A stretch of 64,000 nucleotides of DNA from Ottowia testudinis (GCF_017498525.1 NZ_CP071796.1:2914001-2978000), one strand, 5' to 3'. Counted from the first letter of the stretch, positions 29,446 to 38,256 are shown. Notes: a model not told the origin generated them from the letters alone. Made by a program: numbers and translations.

Positions 29446-30276
29446 TTGTACCGATACGCTCCGACCCATGCCGACACGACCGCCCGCCGCCCCGCCCCTG
29501 AAGCCCGCCGCCGCCGTGTGCAATCGGCCGAGATGGGCATGAGCATCCTGAAGGCCTTGGCGCGCCTGGGCGGCAGCGCCAGCCTGACGGCGGTGGCGCA
29601 GTCGGTGGATGAGAGCACGGCCAAAGTGCACCGCTACATGGCCAGCCTGGTCGAGGAAGGGCTGGTGGCGCAGGAGCCGAGCAGCCAACGCTACTTTCTG
29701 GGGCAGCAGGCCATCCACATCGGCCTGGCGGCGCTGCGCCAGTGCGACCCGATTCGCGCTGGCGAGCCGGCACTGGCCCGCCTGCGCGATGAACTGGGCG
29801 TGACCTGCTTCATCGCCGTGATGGGCAATCAGGGCCCGACCATTCTGCGCATCGAGGAGCCGGCGCTGCCGGTGGTGGTGAACGTGCGCGCCGGCTCGGT
29901 GCTGCCGCTGCTCTGGTCGGCCACGGGGCAGGTGTTTCTGGCCTTTGCCGAGGGCGATGCGCTGGCCACGCAGACGCTACACGAATGGGAGCGCGCTACG
30001 CCCGATCAACAGCGACTCGTGCCCAAAAAGGCTTCCATTTCGGCCTTGCGCAAGCAGGTGCGCGCGCAAGGCTGCGCCAGCGTGCAGGGCCTGCTCTCGC
30101 CCGGCATCAGCGCGGTGGCGGCGCCCATCCGCCAGCACACGGGTCAGGTGGCGGCGGTGCTGACGGCGCTGGGCGCTTCGGGTGGGTTCGATGCCGCGCC
30201 CGAGGGGCACATCGCCACGCGGGTGCGGCAGGAGGCCAACGCGATCAGCCGCGCGCTCGGCTTTGCCGCAGGCTGA
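29446..30276 (+). CDS. IclR-family transcriptional regulator
   Basis: About 276 residues. N-terminal winged helix-turn-helix (MSILKALARLGGSASLTAVA, KVHRYMASLVEEGLV), then the IclR effector domain (VTCFIAVMGNQGPTI, CASVQGLLSPGISAVAAPI). Start uncertain: there is no suitable ATG close to the HTH; TTG at 29446 is used, with GTG at 29518 and ATG at 29392 as alternatives. It is divergent from the Bug protein gene, which it likely regulates (inference). Confidence 0.8.
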   Translation: MYRYAPTHADTTARRPAPEARRRRVQSAEMGMSILKALARLGGSASLTAVAQSVDESTAKVHRYMASLVEEGLVAQEPSSQRYFLGQQAIHIGLAALRQCDPIRAGEPALARLRDELGVTCFIAVMGNQGPTILRIEEPALPVVVNVRAGSVLPLLWSATGQVFLAFAEGDALATQTLHEWERATPDQQRLVPKKASISALRKQVRAQGCASVQGLLSPGISAVAAPIRQHTGQVAAVLTALGASGGFDAAPEGHIATRVRQEANAISRALGFAAG

Positions 30277-30294
30277 GGCGCGTCAGGCGGGCAA

Positions 30295-30405
30295 CTCCCT
30301 CGCCCCTTTGGGGAGAGGGTTGGGGTGAGGGGCGGCGGCGCCACCTGCCACGCCGCGGTCACCCTCACCCTGCCCTCTCCCGCACGCGGGAGAGGGTGCT
30401 TGACC
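30295..30405. repeat. Large inverted repeat between convergent genes
   Basis: Arms gggagagggttggggtgaggg (30311-30331) and ccctcaccctgccctctccc (30362-30381) can pair, and each arm lies beside a small palindrome (cccctttgggg, ctctcccgcacgcgggagag). It belongs to a GC-rich palindromic repeat type widespread in proteobacteria and probably serves as a two-way transcript terminator for the iclR and P450 genes. Confidence 0.7.
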
Positions 30406-30467
30406 GCCGCGCACACCCATGCATGGGCGCGGTTCCTGGGTTCCCGCAAGCGGCGCAGGGTGCTGGC

Positions 30468-32795
30468 CTACAACTCCAGCACCAGCTTCTCCCCCACCGC
30501 GCGCGAGCAGCACACCATCATGCGGTCTTGCGCGTCGCGCTCGCCGCGCGTCAGCACGAGGTCGCGGTGATCGACGTTGCCGCCCAGCACGCGCACTTCG
30601 CACGAGCCGCACAGGCCTTCGCAGCAGTCACTCTGCACGTCGATGTTGGCGGCTTTCAGCGCCGACAGAATGGTCTGGTCGGCGCGCACCGGCAAGGTGA
30701 TGCCGGAATCCTTCAGCTCGACCTCGAAGGCGTGCTCCTTGGCCGGGTCGAGCGTGGGCGGCTCGGTCTGGAAGTGTTCGACGCGCAGGGTGTCATCAGG
30801 CCAGTGCGCGGTACAAGCTTGCAGCGCGCCCAGCATGCGCTCGGGGCCGCAGGCGTACAGGCGCACCTCGGGCTGCGGCGTGGCCAGCAACGCGGTGAGG
30901 TCGGCGCGGTGGCCTTCGTCCTTGGGGTAGACGTGCAGGCGCGCGCCGTGTTCGGCGATCAGCGTGTCCAGCAGGGGCATCAACTTTCGGCTGCGCCCGC
31001 TGTAGTGGATTTCGTAATCCATGCCCAGCAACCGCGCGCGGTGCGCCATGGCGGCGATGGGCGTGATGCCGATGCCGCCGGCGATGAACACGGCCTTCTT
31101 CGCGCTTTCGTCAAAGCGGAAGTGATTGCGCGGGCCACGGATGCGCAGGCGGTCGCCTTCTTTCAGCTGCTCATGCACCCAGCTAGAGCCGCCCCGGCTG
31201 GCGGCGTCGCGCAGCACGGCGATCTCATAAGCTCCGCTGTCGGCCGGGTCGCCGCACAGCGAGTACTGGCGCGACAGCTCGGCGCTGCCGCATTCGACGT
31301 CGATGTGCGCGCCGGGCTGCCACTTCGGCAGCGGCTGGCCGTTGGCGGCCACCAGACGCAGCAGCACGGTGTCGTCGGTCAGTCGCGTGACGCGCTCGAC
31401 CCGCATGGGGCGCGTCACCGTCTGCCGGGACGGCTCGCCCAGGCGCACGGGCTGCTGCTGCGCCAGGATGGCGGGGTGGGCGCGCTCGGGGTTGTGCGCC
31501 GGATCCCATTCCACCCACAAATGCTTGGGGCCGCGGAAGGACGTGTTGGGCAAGTAGTCAAAGCGCTGCTCAGCCAGGCGCATGTGCGGCAGGCGCTTGG
31601 TGAACTCTTGCAGAAACACCTGCAACTCCAGCCGCGCCAGGTTTTTGCCCATGCACTGGTGCGAGCCGTAGCCAAAGGTCAGGTGGTCGCTGGCGTTGTC
31701 GCGGCGAATGTCGACGCGGCCGGCGTCGGCAAAGTGGCGCTCGTCGTGGTTGGCCGACGACATCACGATGAGCAGCTTGGCTCCGGCCGGGATGTGCACG
31801 CCGCCCACCACGGCATCGCGCGTGGCCAGCCGCCGCCACGCGGCCACCGAGCCGTTGTGGCGGATGCATTCCTCGACGGCGCTCGGGATCAGGCTGGGGT
31901 CGTCGCACAGCTCCTGCCACACATCGGGTTGCTGCAGCAGCGACTTCAGCGCGTTGGCGATGCCGTTGGCCGTGGTCTCGTGCGAGGCGACGATGCCGGC
32001 CATCATCATGGAGTGGAGGTACGAGTCGGTGACGACTTCCGGGTAATCCTTCTGCTTGCAGATGCCGTAGGGCATCCAGCCCGGCGCGTCGGGGTTCTGG
32101 CGCATCTTCTGCAGAATCTTGCCCGACAGCTGCCAGAAGTTGCCCACCGCGTGCGCCACCGCCACCTGCTCTTCGGGCTGGGGCCGCCCCCAGGTGTTGA
32201 CGGTGTGCGCGATGGAGTACTGGCGCAGCTGATCCATGTCTTCTTCCGGCACGCCCAGAAAGTGCAGGCCGATGGTGAGCGGCGCCTCCCACAGCATCTG
32301 ATCGACCAGGTCGGCGCGGCCATCGTCGATGAACTTGTCGACGTATTCGCGCGCCACGCGGCGCACCATGGGCTCGTGTTCGGCCAGCGCCTCGGGCGTG
32401 AAGGGCTGGATCAGCACGCGGCGGCGCGCCATGTGGGCCGGCTCTTCTTCGTTGACCAGCGTGCGGTTCATGGCGTAGTCGTAGCTGGCCAGCACAGCGT
32501 TGGCTTCGTCGGCCGTGGGGGTGATTTTTTCCAGCGCGATCGAGGCGCTGAAGGTCTGGTGGTCGCGAAACACCGCCTTCACGTCGTCGTAGCGCGTGAC
32601 GACCCAATAGCCCAACTTGGGTGAATAGAACACCGGCTCCTGCTCGCGCGACCAGCGCAGGTAGTCGGGCGGGCTTTGCTGGTAGCCGTCGGCGAACGGA
32701 TCGAACGCCGCCGCGCCCGGGCTGATGGGGCAGCCAGTGGGGCCAAGCATCGCGGCATGGTCGATGGGGCAGCGGGCGGTGTCGGGGGTGGACAT
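30468..32795 (-). CDS. Self-sufficient cytochrome P450 (P450-FMN reductase-[2Fe-2S] ferredoxin fusion)
   Basis: 775 residues, class VII / CYP116B-like monooxygenase carrying its own electron chain. P450 domain about 1-425: I-helix MAGIVASHETTANG, heme-ligand motif FGYGSHQCMGKNLA near residue 380. Phthalate-dioxygenase-reductase-like part about 450-670: RQYSLCG (flavin), GGIGITPI and YACGPERML (NADH). C-terminal plant-type ferredoxin: CCEGLCGSCEVRV and a fourth Cys in MMVCCSRA. ATG at 32795 (MSTPDTARCP) is preferred over a frame extension. The family hydroxylates aromatics, alkanes and thiocarbamate herbicides; the native substrate is unknown. Confidence 0.93.
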   Translation of the reverse strand: MSTPDTARCPIDHAAMLGPTGCPISPGAAAFDPFADGYQQSPPDYLRWSREQEPVFYSPKLGYWVVTRYDDVKAVFRDHQTFSASIALEKITPTADEANAVLASYDYAMNRTLVNEEEPAHMARRRVLIQPFTPEALAEHEPMVRRVAREYVDKFIDDGRADLVDQMLWEAPLTIGLHFLGVPEEDMDQLRQYSIAHTVNTWGRPQPEEQVAVAHAVGNFWQLSGKILQKMRQNPDAPGWMPYGICKQKDYPEVVTDSYLHSMMMAGIVASHETTANGIANALKSLLQQPDVWQELCDDPSLIPSAVEECIRHNGSVAAWRRLATRDAVVGGVHIPAGAKLLIVMSSANHDERHFADAGRVDIRRDNASDHLTFGYGSHQCMGKNLARLELQVFLQEFTKRLPHMRLAEQRFDYLPNTSFRGPKHLWVEWDPAHNPERAHPAILAQQQPVRLGEPSRQTVTRPMRVERVTRLTDDTVLLRLVAANGQPLPKWQPGAHIDVECGSAELSRQYSLCGDPADSGAYEIAVLRDAASRGGSSWVHEQLKEGDRLRIRGPRNHFRFDESAKKAVFIAGGIGITPIAAMAHRARLLGMDYEIHYSGRSRKLMPLLDTLIAEHGARLHVYPKDEGHRADLTALLATPQPEVRLYACGPERMLGALQACTAHWPDDTLRVEHFQTEPPTLDPAKEHAFEVELKDSGITLPVRADQTILSALKAANIDVQSDCCEGLCGSCEVRVLGGNVDHRDLVLTRGERDAQDRMMVCCSRAVGEKLVLEL

Positions 32796-32965
32796 GGCGG
32801 CGGTCGGCGTGGATGGACGAAAGCGTAATGCTACTCCGCAAAGCGAAAATTGACCCGAAGTCTCTGGCGCCGCGGGGCGCGCGCGCTCCGCCACCGTCCT
32901 ACAGCGGCCTTGGCGCGGCGTGCTCTAGCATGGGCGCCAAAGACACACCTGACAGGAAGCCGCAG

Positions 32966-33292
32966 ATGCCCTACACCCCCGATTTCGTCCCCGAAGCCCT
33001 GACCCGCGCCGATGTGGACGCCACGCGCGGCCCGCTGGTGCTGGAATTCGGCACCCCATGGTGCGGCTGGTGCAGCGGCGCGCAGCCGCACGTGCGCGCC
33101 GCCTTCGAGCAAGCCGGCGCCGAGGTGCCGCACGTCAAGGTCGAGGACGGCCCGGGCCGCCCGCTGGGGCGCAGCTTCAAGGTCAAGCTGTGGCCGACGC
33201 TGGTGTTCCTGCGCGATGGGGTCGAGGTGGAGCGGCTGGTGCGGCCGCCAAACACCACCGCGATCTCTGAGGCGTTGCAGCGCCTGTCATGA
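32966..33292 (+). CDS. Thioredoxin-family protein
   Basis: 108 residues. Active site FGTPWCGWCSGAQPH, a CxxC thioredoxin motif, with the cis-Pro in KLWPTLVFLRDG. Probably a cytoplasmic dithiol reductant; no signal peptide. ATG at 32966 follows aggaag. Divergent from the P450 gene with about 170 bp between them. Confidence 0.85.
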   Translation: MPYTPDFVPEALTRADVDATRGPLVLEFGTPWCGWCSGAQPHVRAAFEQAGAEVPHVKVEDGPGRPLGRSFKVKLWPTLVFLRDGVEVERLVRPPNTTAISEALQRLS

Positions 33293-33321
33293 CCCCATCA
33301 ACAGCGTTGGATAATATATTT

Positions 33322-33333
33322 TTGTATATACAA
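33322..33333. promoter_or_regulatory. Operator candidate of the toxin-antitoxin operon
   Basis: Perfect palindrome TTGTATATACAA just before the toxin gene ATG, in an AT-rich stretch (ggataatatatttttg) that also supplies a promoter-like sequence. Such palindromes are typical autoregulation sites of toxin-antitoxin operons. Confidence 0.55.
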
Positions 33334-33340
33334 TCAATGC

Positions 33341-33637
33341 ATGTTTACCGTCGTTGAGACTCCTGCTTTTCAGTCCCAGGCAAGCGGCATCTGGACGGAG
33401 TACGAACGACTCCACTTCATCGGCTGGCTGGCCGACAACCCGCTGGCTGGCGACGTGATTCCTGGCGCCGACGGCGCCCGAAAAGTCCGCTGGGCAGCGC
33501 AGGGCAAAGGCAAGCGCGGCGGTGCGCGGGTGATTTATTTCAACGTGCTGCAAGACGGGTACATCGTTCTGATCGCCATCTACACCAAGAGTACGCGTGC
33601 CAGCCTACCCAGCCAGTCCATCTTGAAGGCGAAATGA
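33341..33637 (+). CDS. RelE/HigB-type toxin
   Basis: 98 residues. ARKVRWAAQGKGKRGGARVIYF and IVLIAIYTKS match the RelE-like (PF06296) toxin group, ribosome-dependent mRNA interferases that arrest translation. The toxin comes first and the antitoxin gene follows 1 bp later, an order seen in this group. AT-rich promoter and palindrome lie directly upstream. Confidence 0.82.
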   Translation: MFTVVETPAFQSQASGIWTEYERLHFIGWLADNPLAGDVIPGADGARKVRWAAQGKGKRGGARVIYFNVLQDGYIVLIAIYTKSTRASLPSQSILKAK

Positions 33638-33638
33638 G

Positions 33639-33950
33639 ATGAAGAATCTGAACGTCGACAAAGTCACCAAGGCCATCGAAGCGGATGCCGGACAGCCCAT
33701 TGCGGGACTGCGCGAAAGCCTGGAGCAGGCCAAGCGCGGCGAATTTGCCGCTGTCCACACGCCCGAAGCCATTCTTGCGCGGCGCAAGCCTGGGCGCCCC
33801 GTGGGCAGCGCGCAGGCCGTGACCAAGAAGCCGGTGCAGATTCGCCTGGACGCCGACGTGCTGGACGCCTTGCGCGCCACGGGCGATGGCTGGCAGACGC
33901 GCGTCAATGACACGCTGCGTGCCAACCTGGTGCTGGCAGGCAAGCTGTAG
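33639..33950 (+). CDS. BrnA/CopG-like antitoxin
   Basis: 103 residues. The C-terminal half PVQIRLDADVLDALRATGDGW followed by QTRVNDTLRANL is the ribbon-helix-helix-like pattern of BrnA-type antitoxins (PF14384); the N-terminal half would neutralise the toxin. Likely the DNA-binding repressor of the operon, acting at the TTGTATATACAA palindrome. Its start is 1 bp after the toxin stop. Confidence 0.8.
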   Translation: MKNLNVDKVTKAIEADAGQPIAGLRESLEQAKRGEFAAVHTPEAILARRKPGRPVGSAQAVTKKPVQIRLDADVLDALRATGDGWQTRVNDTLRANLVLAGKL

Positions 33951-33962
33951 CCGGGCGCGCGC

Positions 33963-34946
33963 TCAACGCTCCCACGGCGGCACCGGCTCGAACTGCGCGG
34001 CCAGTGCATCCAGCAGCACGCGCACCTTGGGCACGCGCACGCGGCTGGGCGTGTAGCAGGCGTACACGTGGTCGCCAAACGGCGTGTGCGGCCGGTAGCC
34101 GGGCAGCACGGGGCACAGGCGCCCGGCCGCCACATGCGGCGCGATCAGGTAAGTCGGCAGGATGGCCAGGCCGTGTCCGGCCAGCGCCAGGTCGAGCAGG
34201 CCGTCGGTGCTGTTGGTGCGCACGCGGCTGGTGACGGGCACGGTGTGCGCCTGGCCGTCGGGGCCGGTGAGGCGCCAGCGGTTGCCGTCGGTCAGCAGAA
34301 AGCTCAAGGTCTGGTGCGCCGCCAGTTCGGCCACGCCCTGCGGCGTGCCGTGCGCCCGCAGGTAGGCGGGCGCGGCGCAGATGCGGCGCTCCAGCGTGAC
34401 CAGTGGGCGCACCACGGCGTCTTCGGGGGGCGAGCGGGTCATGCGCAGCGCCAGGTCGATCTGCTCGTCGGCCAGGTCGACCAGCTGGTCGGTCAGGATC
34501 AGCTCGCAAGACAGGCGCGGGTACTCGGCCGCCAGGCGCGGCAGCAGCGGTGCCACGTACAACCGGCCGAAGGTGAGCGTGGCGCTGACGCGCAGCAAAC
34601 CCGCCGGCTCGTCGCCCAGGTTGCCCACGGCCAGCTCGGCGGCGGCCACGCTCTCCAGCGCGGCCAGCGCGTGCTGGTGGAACACCTGGCCAGCGGGCGT
34701 GAGCGCTATGCGCCGCGTGCTGCGCTCGAGCAGGCGGGTGCCAAAGGCGGCTTCCAGCTCGGCCACCTGCTTGCTGACCTGGGCGCGGCTGCAATCGAGC
34801 AGCCGCGCGGCACCGGCCATGCTGCCGGCTTCCACCACCTTGACGAAGGCCTGCCACGAGGCCAGCCACGCGGCGGCGCGCGGCGCTTCGAGGCGCGCGG
34901 CAGAGTGCGCGCCGGGCAGTATGAGCGGGGGCGTGTGGCGCGGCAT
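33963..34946 (-). CDS. LysR-family transcriptional regulator
   Basis: 327 residues. N-terminal winged helix (FVKVVEAGSMAGAARLLDCS, VSKQVAELEAAFGTRLLERS) preceded by a leader of about 30 residues, then a LysR substrate-binding domain. Divergent from the MFS transporter at 35097, the classic LysR-target layout. The palindrome TGTCAA-N7-TTGACA directly abuts its ATG at 34946. Confidence 0.9.
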   Translation of the reverse strand: MPRHTPPLILPGAHSAARLEAPRAAAWLASWQAFVKVVEAGSMAGAARLLDCSRAQVSKQVAELEAAFGTRLLERSTRRIALTPAGQVFHQHALAALESVAAAELAVGNLGDEPAGLLRVSATLTFGRLYVAPLLPRLAAEYPRLSCELILTDQLVDLADEQIDLALRMTRSPPEDAVVRPLVTLERRICAAPAYLRAHGTPQGVAELAAHQTLSFLLTDGNRWRLTGPDGQAHTVPVTSRVRTNSTDGLLDLALAGHGLAILPTYLIAPHVAAGRLCPVLPGYRPHTPFGDHVYACYTPSRVRVPKVRVLLDALAAQFEPVPPWER

Positions 34947-34965
34947 TGTCAATGATTGGTTGACA
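34947..34965. promoter_or_regulatory. LysR-type binding site candidate
   Basis: Perfect dyad TGTCAA-N7-TTGACA adjacent to the lysR start and 132 bp from the MFS gene. The T-N11-A form inside it fits LysR recognition sites. Likely autoregulation. Confidence 0.6.
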
Positions 34966-35096
34966 GGAACAGCCGAATTATGGGCTGTCGGTGCCGCTGG
35001 AAGCGACCTATGATCCAACCCTTGCGGTTCAAAGCCGAATAAGCCGCTGGCGCCCGCCCGCCGCGCGGCAGGCGCTACAAAAACGAGAGTTTTCCC

Positions 35097-36320
35097 ATGT
35101 TCAAGAATCTGAAAAATCAGGGCGCTTTGGGCATTACGCTGGCGGCGGCCGGCATTCTGATGATCACGATGGGCGCGCGCCAGTCGATCGGCCTGTTCGT
35201 CGGGCCGATCAACACCACCACGGGCTTGGGGATAGCCACCATCAGCTTCGCGCTGGCGATTGCGCAGTTCACCTGGGGTGCGGTGCAGCCGCTGGCCGGC
35301 GCGGCAGCCGACCGGTGGGGCCCGCGTGCCGTGTTGATCTGGGGCGTGCTGACACTGGCCATCGGCACCGCGCTCACGCCGCTGATGGGCAGCGGCCCCG
35401 GCCTGATCTTTGCCCAAGGGCTGCTGGTGGCGGCGGGCGCGGGGGCAGGCAGCTTCTCGGTGCTGATCGGCGCGGCTGCGCAGCGCATACCCGCCGCGTC
35501 GCGCGGCTCGGCCTCGGGCGTCATCAACGCGGGCGGCTCGCTGGGGCAGTTCGTGTTTGCCCCCGTCGCGCAGAAGCTGATCCAGGTGGTGGGCTGGATG
35601 GGCGCCATGTACACGCTGGCGGTGATGGCGCTGCTGGCGCTGCCGCTGATCGGCCGCGTCACCAAGGGCGGCAGCGCGCCACAGACGGCCGATGCAGCAG
35701 CCGCCGACACCGGCCTGCGCCGCGCGTTGAAAGATGCGCTGGGCGACCGCAGCTACCTGCTGCTGCACGCGGGCTTCTTCACCTGCGGCTTTCACATCGC
35801 CTTTCTGGTCACGCACCTGCCGACCGAGGTCGATCTGTGCGGCCTGCCGCCCAGCGTGGCCAGCTGGTCGCTGGCGCTGATTGGCCTGGCCAACATCGTG
35901 GGCAGCCTGGTGGTGGGGCAGCTGGTGGGCGTGTACCGCAGCAAGATGATTCTGGCGCTGATGTACGCCAGCCGCGCGCTGCTGGTGCTGTGGTATCTGG
36001 CCATGCCGCGCGAGCCTTGGGTGTTCTACGTGTTCGCCGTCGGCCTGGGGCTGACCTGGCTGGCCACGGTGCCGCCCACGGCGGGCATCGTGGGCAAGCT
36101 GTTCGGCGTGCGGTATCTGGGCACCCTGTTCGGCCTCACGCTGCTCAGCCACCAGATCGGCGGCTTTCTGGGCGCCTGGCTGGGGGGCCTGGCGATCACG
36201 CGCTTTGGCAACTACGACTGGATGTGGTGGGCCGACATCGTGCTGGCGCTGCTGGCGGCAGTGGTCAACCTGCCGATCCGCGAGGCGAAGGTGCAGCGCG
36301 TGGCGGCGTCAGCTGCCTGA
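35097..36320 (+). CDS. MFS transporter (LysR-controlled candidate)
   Basis: 407 residues with 12 predicted membrane segments; loop motif DRWGPRAVLI after segment 2 and GARQSIGLFVGPI in segment 1, typical of MFS carriers for organic acids or related anions. Substrate unknown. Transcribed divergently from the lysR-type gene, which probably controls it. ATG at 35097 has a weak ribosome site (gagag). Confidence 0.88.
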   Translation: MFKNLKNQGALGITLAAAGILMITMGARQSIGLFVGPINTTTGLGIATISFALAIAQFTWGAVQPLAGAAADRWGPRAVLIWGVLTLAIGTALTPLMGSGPGLIFAQGLLVAAGAGAGSFSVLIGAAAQRIPAASRGSASGVINAGGSLGQFVFAPVAQKLIQVVGWMGAMYTLAVMALLALPLIGRVTKGGSAPQTADAAAADTGLRRALKDALGDRSYLLLHAGFFTCGFHIAFLVTHLPTEVDLCGLPPSVASWSLALIGLANIVGSLVVGQLVGVYRSKMILALMYASRALLVLWYLAMPREPWVFYVFAVGLGLTWLATVPPTAGIVGKLFGVRYLGTLFGLTLLSHQIGGFLGAWLGGLAITRFGNYDWMWWADIVLALLAAVVNLPIREAKVQRVAASAA

Positions 36321-36431
36321 CCCGGCGGCGCGGGCCTGTGCGCCAACGGCGCGTTTTCAGGCCAAATCGACGCCGAGTCGTGGTGGAATATGCGCCTATC
36401 GCTACTATTTGTATAGTTTCGACTGACCAGC

Positions 36432-37856
36432 TCAGGCGCCGCCGTCCATCGCCACCCGGCACGCCTTGCCGCTGCGGCCGCGCGGCACATCGCAGCCGGG
36501 CTCGCCCAGCACCACGATCGGCTCGGCGCCCTGCAGCGCCGCGAAGTGCTGCAGCGCGTCGCGGCAGCGGCCGATGGCGGCTTCGGCCTCGTCGCCGCGC
36601 AAAGGCAGGCGCAGCACCAGCGTGCTGGGGCCTTGCTGCTGAAGCTGAAAGTCGAACACACCGCCTTCTTCCTCAACCACCGTGCACAGCGCCAACGGCA
36701 ACAGGCTGACCTTCTGCCCCTTGCGACGCCCGGGCACCTGCAGCACGTCATCGGCTCTGCCCTGCACGTCGATCACCTGCAGGGCAGAGCCGCAGGAGCA
36801 CCGTTCTCCCGATACCGCGACCTGGTCACCCAGGTCGTAGCGGATCAGCGGCTGCACCAGGTTGGCCAGGTTGGTCAGCAGCACGCTGTGCGAGCGCTGG
36901 CCGGGCGGCAGCGGGCGGAATTTTTCATCTACCGGCTCCAGCAGCACCCAATCCTCGTTGACGTGCAGGTGGCCGTGCGCGCATTCCCAGGCGATGGGCA
37001 GAAACTCGGAGGCGCCGTAGCTGGCGCGCACGGGGGCGCCAAACACCTGGGCCACGCGCTCGCGCACGGGCTTGCTCAGGCTTTCGCCGCCGGTCAGCAC
37101 ACAGCGCGGGCGGATCGCCAGGCGCCCGGCCGCGGCCTCGTCGGCCAGCAGCGCCGCGGCGGTGGGGTAAGTGGCTAGCACGGTGGGCTGAAAGTCGTTG
37201 AGCGCCTGCACCAGCTCTTCGACCGGCTGCAGCAGGCTGAAGCTGCGCGAGGACGCGGCCAGCCAAGGGTTGATGCGGCGCAGCCGCTCGAAGCTGACCA
37301 CGCTGGCAAAGTGGCCGCCGGTGGCGGTGACCAGGGCGTGGCGGTCGCCGCCGCCCAGCATGTCGAGCGCGGTGAAGGCGCTGAACAGCCCGCGCCCGTT
37401 GCGGCTGGGCGCGCGGTGGCGCACCGCCTCCAGCGCGTCGTAAACCGCCAGGCATTGCGCGTCGTGCACGAACACGCCCGGCTGGCCGCTGGTGCCGGAG
37501 CTTTCCCACACCATGTAGCGGCCCAGCCACGGCTCGCCAGCGCACGCCGGATCGCGCAGAAACGCCTGGAGCTCATCCAGCCGCAGCACCGGGTTGGTCA
37601 CCCAGTCGTCGAAGCGCTCCATCAGCTCGCGGCGCGTCACCGGGGGCAGGCGCGACAGATCGGACGAGCGCTGGCGCCGCGCATCGCCCAGGCGTTCCCG
37701 GTACAGGGCGGCGCCGCGCGCGGCGTCCAGCAGGCGCAGCACGCGCTGCTGCTGGCGCTGGGCAATCAAGGTGGGCGGCGCGTGGCCGGCGGCCACCACG
37801 TCCAGCATCGCGGCCTGCAGGTGCAGGGCGTCGAAGACGGCGCCTGCCGCGCTCAT
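36432..37856 (-). CDS. AMP-dependent ligase, PaaK/F390-synthetase-like
   Basis: 474 residues. The adenylation signature WESSGTSGQPGVFVHD is the P-loop of phenylacetate-CoA ligase-like enzymes; later GASEFLPIAWE, LIRYDLGD and RRKGQKV segments fit the same fold. The substrate is unknown. Chosen start ATG 37856 has agaagg at good spacing; the frame is open far upstream. Divergent from the PHA synthase gene with a 400-bp control region between them that has two FNR/CRP-like dyads. Confidence 0.78.
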   Translation of the reverse strand: MSAAGAVFDALHLQAAMLDVVAAGHAPPTLIAQRQQQRVLRLLDAARGAALYRERLGDARRQRSSDLSRLPPVTRRELMERFDDWVTNPVLRLDELQAFLRDPACAGEPWLGRYMVWESSGTSGQPGVFVHDAQCLAVYDALEAVRHRAPSRNGRGLFSAFTALDMLGGGDRHALVTATGGHFASVVSFERLRRINPWLAASSRSFSLLQPVEELVQALNDFQPTVLATYPTAAALLADEAAAGRLAIRPRCVLTGGESLSKPVRERVAQVFGAPVRASYGASEFLPIAWECAHGHLHVNEDWVLLEPVDEKFRPLPPGQRSHSVLLTNLANLVQPLIRYDLGDQVAVSGERCSCGSALQVIDVQGRADDVLQVPGRRKGQKVSLLPLALCTVVEEEGGVFDFQLQQQGPSTLVLRLPLRGDEAEAAIGRCRDALQHFAALQGAEPIVVLGEPGCDVPRGRSGKACRVAMDGGA

Positions 37857-37956
37857 CGCGCCTTCTCGCGGTCTGGGCAGGCGGCCCATGGCCGGGGGCA
37901 AGTGCTTTGAACCATGCTGTGTCTCCTTGAATCCGCCGGCGCGTGGCCACCTGGGC

Positions 37957-37970
37957 GTGACTTTGGTCAC
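37957..37970. promoter_or_regulatory. FNR/CRP-like dyad 1
   Basis: GTGACTTTGGTCAC, inverted repeat GTGAC-N4-GTCAC. It shares the form TGACT-N2-GGTCA with a second copy 62 bp away and lies about 100 bp upstream of the ligase start. Confidence 0.45.
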
Positions 37971-38018
37971 GTGATGGGCGTCTTTGGCTGCATGTTGACG
38001 GCCCAGGGAATTCCCGCC

Positions 38019-38032
38019 TTGACTCCGGTCAA
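38019..38032. promoter_or_regulatory. FNR/CRP-like dyad 2 at a class II position before phaC
   Basis: TTGACTCCGGTCAA fits TTGA-N6-TCAA of the FNR/FixK group. Its centre is about 40.5 bp before the start point expected from the -10-like TATTGT at 38054. Confidence 0.5.
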
Positions 38033-38053
38033 TGGGTGAGCCAGCCAGTCGGT

Positions 38054-38059
38054 TATTGT
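38054..38059 (+). promoter_or_regulatory. Candidate -10 of the phaC promoter
   Basis: TATTGT in ggttattgtgcg, with no -35 hexamer at normal spacing; the FNR-like dyad takes its place. It implies a 5' leader of about 190 nt before phaC. Confidence 0.35.
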
Positions 38060-38203
38060 GCGCTGCTGCGAGGGTTGCTGACGGGCGGGCCAAGTTTGAG
38101 CCCCCGTAGGCCGCGGGAGCCAGCCCTCGCGGCCACCGCCCGGCCTATGCGATCCGCCATGCGCGCTTGTCATGCGGGCGCCATCACATCGACACATCAT
38201 CAC

Positions 38204-38227
38204 GACACCGCGACACCGCGACACCGC
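38204..38227. repeat. Three tandem 8-bp units in the phaC leader
   Basis: gacaccgc occurs three times in direct succession 30 bp before the phaC start. Units of 8 bp could change number by slippage and alter the leader, but not a frame. Confidence 0.7.
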
Positions 38228-38256
38228 GCCTACCGCCCCCACCCGAGAGACCCACC

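Noticed and set aside
30295-30405. Large inverted repeat as an insertion sequence end
   Set aside because: There is no transposase nearby and it sits exactly between two convergent genes; a terminator or palindromic repeat is simpler.
36360-36425. Degenerate hairpin repeat downstream of the MFS gene (aatatgcgcctatcgctac)
   Set aside because: Only AT-rich arms resemble the element; no core stem found.
38204-38227. Tandem 8-bp units as a possible CRISPR or phase-variable switch of a frame
   Set aside because: Only three perfect short units outside any frame; not a CRISPR, and no frame would be changed.
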